A stretch of DNA of 64,000 nucleotides from Marinimicrobium sp038419845 (GTDB lineage Bacteria; Pseudomonadota; Gammaproteobacteria; Pseudomonadales; Cellvibrionaceae), in assembly GCF_038419845.1 (NCBI RefSeq), contig NZ_JBCAQT010000005.1:1-64000 (forward strand), in the 5' to 3' direction. Below are positions 60,498 to 64,000 of this stretch, piece by piece; positions within the stretch are counted from its first letter, which is position 1; each line of letters starts with the position of its first letter. A program made the translations under genes and the position numbers. Under the pieces are notes generated by a model, which was not told where the DNA came from, made no database searches, and saw nothing but the letters and a program-made list of their open reading frames with translations.

Positions 60498-62087
60498 ATG
60501 GCCGATCAAGAGGAAAACAAACTCCAGCAACGCGGCGCCCACCTGACGGTGCGCAATGCGACCCTGGCCGATGTGCCGGCGATCATCGCCCTGGCCAATC
60601 GGGTTTACGACCCCCTGGGTATGGAGACCTATCCCCACGCCGCCATCGTGGGTCAGATCAACAATTTCCGTCAGGGCCAGATCGTGGTCATGGTGGGCGA
60701 CGAGCTGGTTGGCTACTGTGCGACCTTCCGGATTTCCGGCGATATCGCGCTCAAACCACACAACTGGAATGAAATCACCGGCAATGGCTTTGCTTCGCGT
60801 CACGACATTCACGGCGAATGGCTGTACGGGATGGAAGTGTGCATCGACAACGCCTACCGGGGCTACCGCATCGGCCAGCGGCTGTACAATGAACGCAAAA
60901 AACTCTGCCAGTCACTAGGCCTGAAAGGCGTGGTGTTCGCCGGCCGCATGCCCAACCTGCACAAGCGGATCAAGCGCACCGGCACAGTCGAGAACTATAT
61001 TGACCAGGTGATTCACAAGAAGATCAAGGATCCGGTGCTGACCTTCCAGTTGCGCAACGGCTTTGAAATTGTCGGTGTGATCCCGAACTATCTGGATGAT
61101 GACCGCGAGTCGCTGAACTACGCCGCGCACATGGTCTGGTACAACCCCAAGGTGCCCCAGGAAGACGAGAAACCGGTCAAAAAGTACGGTGTACGCATGC
61201 CCGATGTGGTGCGCATTGCCACCGTGCAATACATGCAGCGGCGGGTGACGTCCTTTGGCGAGTTCCTCAAATACATCGAGTACTTTGTCGATGTGGTGGC
61301 GGACTACAAAAGTGATTTTGTGGTGTTCCCCGAGCTGGTGACCCTGCAGCTATTGTCCATTGAGGACCAGGAGCTGTCGCCGTTCGAATCCATCGAAGCG
61401 CTGACCAAATACACGCCGCGCCTCAAGGATGCGTTCCGCGATATGGCGCTGAGTTACAACGTCAACATAATTGCCGGTTCGCACCCGACGCGGGTCGAGA
61501 ATGGCCGCATTGAGAACATCTCCTACATTTTTCTGCGCGACGGCCGGATTTTCGAGCAGCCCAAAATTCACCCGACCCCCAATGAGCGCTACTGGTGGGA
61601 TATCGAGGGCGGCAGCGAAGTGACCGCCATCGATACCGACTGTGGCCCCATCGGGGTGTTGATCTGCTATGACTCCGAGTTCCCCGAGCTTGGCCGACAC
61701 CTGGCCGACCAGGGCGTACAGATGCTGTTCGTCCCTTTCTGTACCGATGAGCGGCAGAGCTACCTGCGGGTGCGCTACTGCTGTCAGGCCCGGGCGGTGG
61801 AAAATCAGATGTACGTGATCATGTCGGGTAACGTGGGCAATCTGCCCAATGTGTCCAACATGGACATCCAGTACGCCCAGAGCTGCATTCTCACACCCTG
61901 TGACTTCCCCTTCGCCCGCGATGGCATTGCGGCGGACACCACGCCCAACGTGGAGACGGTGGCGTTTGCGGATCTGCGCCCCGAGTCGCTGATCATGGCC
62001 CGCAACAGCGGCACGGTGCAGAACCTCAAAGACCGTCGGCACGACCTGTATCGCATGCAGTGGCGAGGCGACAAAAAGCTGACCTGA
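60498..62087 (+). CDS. GNAT acetyltransferase-nitrilase fusion protein
   Basis: A 529-residue fusion. Residues about 15-215 form a GNAT domain (LTVRNATLADVPAII, acetyl-CoA loop in GYRIGQRLYNERKKL). Residues about 230-515 form a carbon-nitrogen hydrolase with its triad Glu (VVFPELVTL), Lys (PKIHPTPNE) and Cys (GVLICYDSEFPE). This combination is a recognised family in marine and environmental bacteria, with unknown substrate; an amide-forming or amide-cleaving step on a small molecule is likely. No clear link to its neighbours. Confidence 0.92.
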   Translation: MADQEENKLQQRGAHLTVRNATLADVPAIIALANRVYDPLGMETYPHAAIVGQINNFRQGQIVVMVGDELVGYCATFRISGDIALKPHNWNEITGNGFASRHDIHGEWLYGMEVCIDNAYRGYRIGQRLYNERKKLCQSLGLKGVVFAGRMPNLHKRIKRTGTVENYIDQVIHKKIKDPVLTFQLRNGFEIVGVIPNYLDDDRESLNYAAHMVWYNPKVPQEDEKPVKKYGVRMPDVVRIATVQYMQRRVTSFGEFLKYIEYFVDVVADYKSDFVVFPELVTLQLLSIEDQELSPFESIEALTKYTPRLKDAFRDMALSYNVNIIAGSHPTRVENGRIENISYIFLRDGRIFEQPKIHPTPNERYWWDIEGGSEVTAIDTDCGPIGVLICYDSEFPELGRHLADQGVQMLFVPFCTDERQSYLRVRYCCQARAVENQMYVIMSGNVGNLPNVSNMDIQYAQSCILTPCDFPFARDGIAADTTPNVETVAFADLRPESLIMARNSGTVQNLKDRRHDLYRMQWRGDKKLT

Positions 62088-62123
62088 TCTTCGGCCCGCA
62101 CGACGACTCCAGGGAGGGAGCGC

Positions 62124-63746
62124 CTACACTATTTGGACCAGTAGCATCCCCACCAGCCCCGCGCCCACACAGTAGTAGAGCATGGGGCCGAGGGTGAAGC
62201 GGATGATCTGACCTTCCTGGCCGTTGAGCTTGACCACGGCGGCGGCCGCCACCACGTTCATCACGCAGATCATGTTGCCGGCGTTGGCCCCGATCATCTG
62301 CAGCGCGAGAATGACCCGCGGTGAGAGATCGGCCGACAGGGCCGCCTCCTGCTGCAGCCCGGCAAACATCATGTTGGAAAAGGTCCCGGAGCCGGCGATA
62401 AAACTCCCCAGTGCCCCCACAAACGGCGCCACCAGTGGCCAGAAGCCGGCAATGGCGCCCGCGGCCATCTGGGCCAGCTCCGAGGGCATGGCGGCCAGGC
62501 CGCTGGTGTTGACGCCGGAGTTGAGAAAAATCCGCACCATGGGCACAGAGGTGGCCAGCGCAATCACCGCGGGCAGCAGGCTGAGGGCCGAGCTGCGCCA
62601 GGCCTCAAGCGCGGCGCGGGCGGGCAGGCGGTGCAGAGCAATGGTGATCAGCGCCACCAGCGCAAACAGGCTGCCGGGTAAATAGAAGGGTGTCAGACTG
62701 GCATTGATGTCGGTGCCCGCCAGAGCCTTCCACTGCAGGGTAAAGTCCTGTAACCAGGCCTTGAAGGGCAGGGCGTTGAGCCGGGACAGAATCAGCAACA
62801 GGGCGGCCAGCCCGTAGGGCAGCCAGGCCTGCCAGAGTGGCATGCCGGGCGCAGGCGCCTGCGCGGCTTCGGGCGGTTGTTCATCTCCGGCGAGGGGCTC
62901 GCGGTCCTGCGCAAAACGCCAGGGGAGCGTCGGCTGGAGGAATCCCCGCCGGGTCGTGCTTACCACCACCCCAAGACCAATCAACGCTCCCAGCACCGAG
63001 GGGAATTCGGGTCCGAGATAGTAGGCCACCAGCCAGGCGGGCAGGGTGAACGCCAGCCCCGCAAAGAGGGCGAACGGCCAGAGGGCCAGCCCCTCGCGCC
63101 AGCTTTGGTTGGCCCCGAAAAAGCGGGTGAGCAGCGCGGACATGATCAGCGGCAGAAAACTGGCCACGAAGATATCGATACTGATCGTGGTGACGGCAAT
63201 ATTGCGTAGCTCGGCGGCATGGACCCCGGGCAGGCCCTGAGCCATGCCCACCAGCACGGGGGTGCCCACGGCACCAAAGGAGACGGCCGCGCTGTCGGCA
63301 ATCAATGCCAGGCTGACCGCCGCCATGGCCGGAAATCCCAGAGCCACCAGCAGGGGCGCGCAAATGGCGGCCGGCGTGCCAAACCCACTGACCCCTTCGA
63401 GAAAAGAGCCGAACAACCAGGCGATGATGATCATCTGGACCCGACGGTCGGGGGAGATGGCGAAAAAGCCGGCGCGAATGCGGTTCATCGCTTCGCCGGC
63501 CTTGAGCGTGTTGAGCAGAACAATGGCGCCAAAGATGATAATGACAATGGCACTGGCAATCACCCACCCCTCCAGCACCGAGCCGATCATCTGCCGCAGG
63601 GGCACCTCCCAGACCAGCCAGGCCAGTCCGCCGGAGGCCAGCAGACTCAACGGCATGGCCCGGCTCGCGGGCAGACGCAGCACAACCAGGAGCAGGAAAA
63701 CTGAAAGAACGGGCATGGAAGCGGTGAGCAGTTGCAGAAGCGTCAT
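62124..63746 (-). CDS. L-lactate permease (LctP family)
   Basis: A 540-residue transporter with 12-14 membrane helices. Family blocks: WLFGSFLEGVSGFGTPAAI, DSAAVSFGAVGTPV, LGSFIAGSGTFSNMMF and IGANAGNMICVMNVVAAAAV. It imports lactate or glycolate with protons. The ATG at 63746 has GAGAGGA upstream; an upstream in-frame start at 63800 has none. The palindrome GGTTATAACC at 63814-63823 is a possible operator. No lactate dehydrogenase genes are inside the window. Confidence 0.93.
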   Translation of the reverse strand: MTLLQLLTASMPVLSVFLLLVVLRLPASRAMPLSLLASGGLAWLVWEVPLRQMIGSVLEGWVIASAIVIIIFGAIVLLNTLKAGEAMNRIRAGFFAISPDRRVQMIIIAWLFGSFLEGVSGFGTPAAICAPLLVALGFPAMAAVSLALIADSAAVSFGAVGTPVLVGMAQGLPGVHAAELRNIAVTTISIDIFVASFLPLIMSALLTRFFGANQSWREGLALWPFALFAGLAFTLPAWLVAYYLGPEFPSVLGALIGLGVVVSTTRRGFLQPTLPWRFAQDREPLAGDEQPPEAAQAPAPGMPLWQAWLPYGLAALLLILSRLNALPFKAWLQDFTLQWKALAGTDINASLTPFYLPGSLFALVALITIALHRLPARAALEAWRSSALSLLPAVIALATSVPMVRIFLNSGVNTSGLAAMPSELAQMAAGAIAGFWPLVAPFVGALGSFIAGSGTFSNMMFAGLQQEAALSADLSPRVILALQMIGANAGNMICVMNVVAAAAVVKLNGQEGQIIRFTLGPMLYYCVGAGLVGMLLVQIV

Positions 63747-63922
63747 GAGTCCTCTCTCCGTCGCAGGGCTCGGTAACAGCGTGCCGTGAGCGGGTGTCAA
63801 AGCCCGGTTTAGTGGTTATAACCGATTTTGACGCGAAAGTGGTGGCCTTTGAGCGGGAGTCGATCGCGGTTGGAGCGCCATGGTATATTGGGCGGCTCTC
63901 ATTAACTGAAACCACTGGTGAT

Positions 63923-64000
63923 ATGGCGAAGAAAAAAGCGGAAGTCAAACTGAAGAGCTGGGGCATTTATACCCCCTGGGACAGCGAATCCAGGGCGTTG
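63923..64000 (+). CDS. Partial gene, N-terminus of a possible DUF3859 protein
   Basis: Twenty-six codons are visible before the window ends: MAKKKAEVKLKSWGIYTPWD and six more residues. The lysine-rich start followed by WGIYTPWDS resembles what I remember of small DUF3859 proteins of unknown function. A -10-like TATATT at about 63882-63887 precedes it. No strong ribosome site is seen. Identification is tentative. Confidence 0.5.
   Translation, partial: MAKKKAEVKLKSWGIYTPWDSESRAL

Noticed and set aside
1..64000. CRISPR arrays, prophage, insertion sequences, rRNA or tRNA genes
   Set aside because: No regularly spaced direct repeats, transposase or phage genes, or RNA gene sequences were recognised by reading; the repeats present are hairpins of two intergenic families.

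Overview
The window is GC-rich (except for one AT-rich patch near 33.7-34.1 kb) and reads as chromosome of a marine gammaproteobacterium. A multidomain cellulase with polyserine linkers, a pectinesterase and a Pseudomonas-like nitrate respiration locus suggest Cellvibrionaceae or a near relative (Marinimicrobium, Gilvimarinus or Saccharophagus type). That placement is inference; no rRNA, tRNA, CRISPR array or intact mobile element was seen.

0.4-25.7 kb is an anaerobic nitrate respiration region. It holds molybdenum cofactor genes (moaA-moaB, moeA), the two-component pair narL and narX, a divergent NarK-family carrier, a fused NarK1-NarK2 nitrate/nitrite transporter, narGHJI and a NifM-type prolyl isomerase. 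trhP, an oxygen-independent tRNA hydroxylase of the U32 family, sits in the same locus with a NarL-like and an FNR/ANR-like site in front of it. Inserted among these are a two-subunit molybdenum hydroxylase (iorAB type), a glyoxalase I, a membrane fatty acid hydroxylase and metY.

25.8-31.3 kb and 48.0-51.4 kb together form a selenium system. The first part has a PhnCDE-like ABC transporter of the predicted selenate type in one unit with senA, and senB diverging from it. The second part has a flavoprotein-SelD fusion diverging from egtD. These supply every dedicated step expected for selenoneine: selenium uptake, selenophosphate (SelD), selenosugar (SenB), hercynine (EgtD) and C-Se bond formation (SenA).

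31.3-48 kb is mixed: a GH5 cellulase with CBM2 and CBM10, a decayed remnant of a nitrate-assimilation cluster (formate/nitrite channel and kinase/phosphatase fragments), a Mn/Fe-type ABC transporter whose first permease carries a C-terminal DtxR-like domain, a pectinesterase, a histone-deacetylase-fold hydrolase, and a second molybdenum hydroxylase set (XdhC and MocA-like maturation factors, large and Fe-S subunits, triheme cytochrome c).

51.4-64 kb holds FNR-controlled hemN, an MscS-type channel, mtfA, two tandem EAL phosphodiesterase paralogues flanking a small XRE regulator, an MFS carrier, a GNAT-nitrilase fusion, a lactate permease and the start of one further gene.

Two families of long intergenic hairpins are present: one built on GTAGGGCGGAT...GCATCCGCC (three full copies) and one on a TACAGGGATGTA core inside long, copy-specific inverted repeats (two copies). 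In both families the arm sequences differ between copies while pairing is kept.
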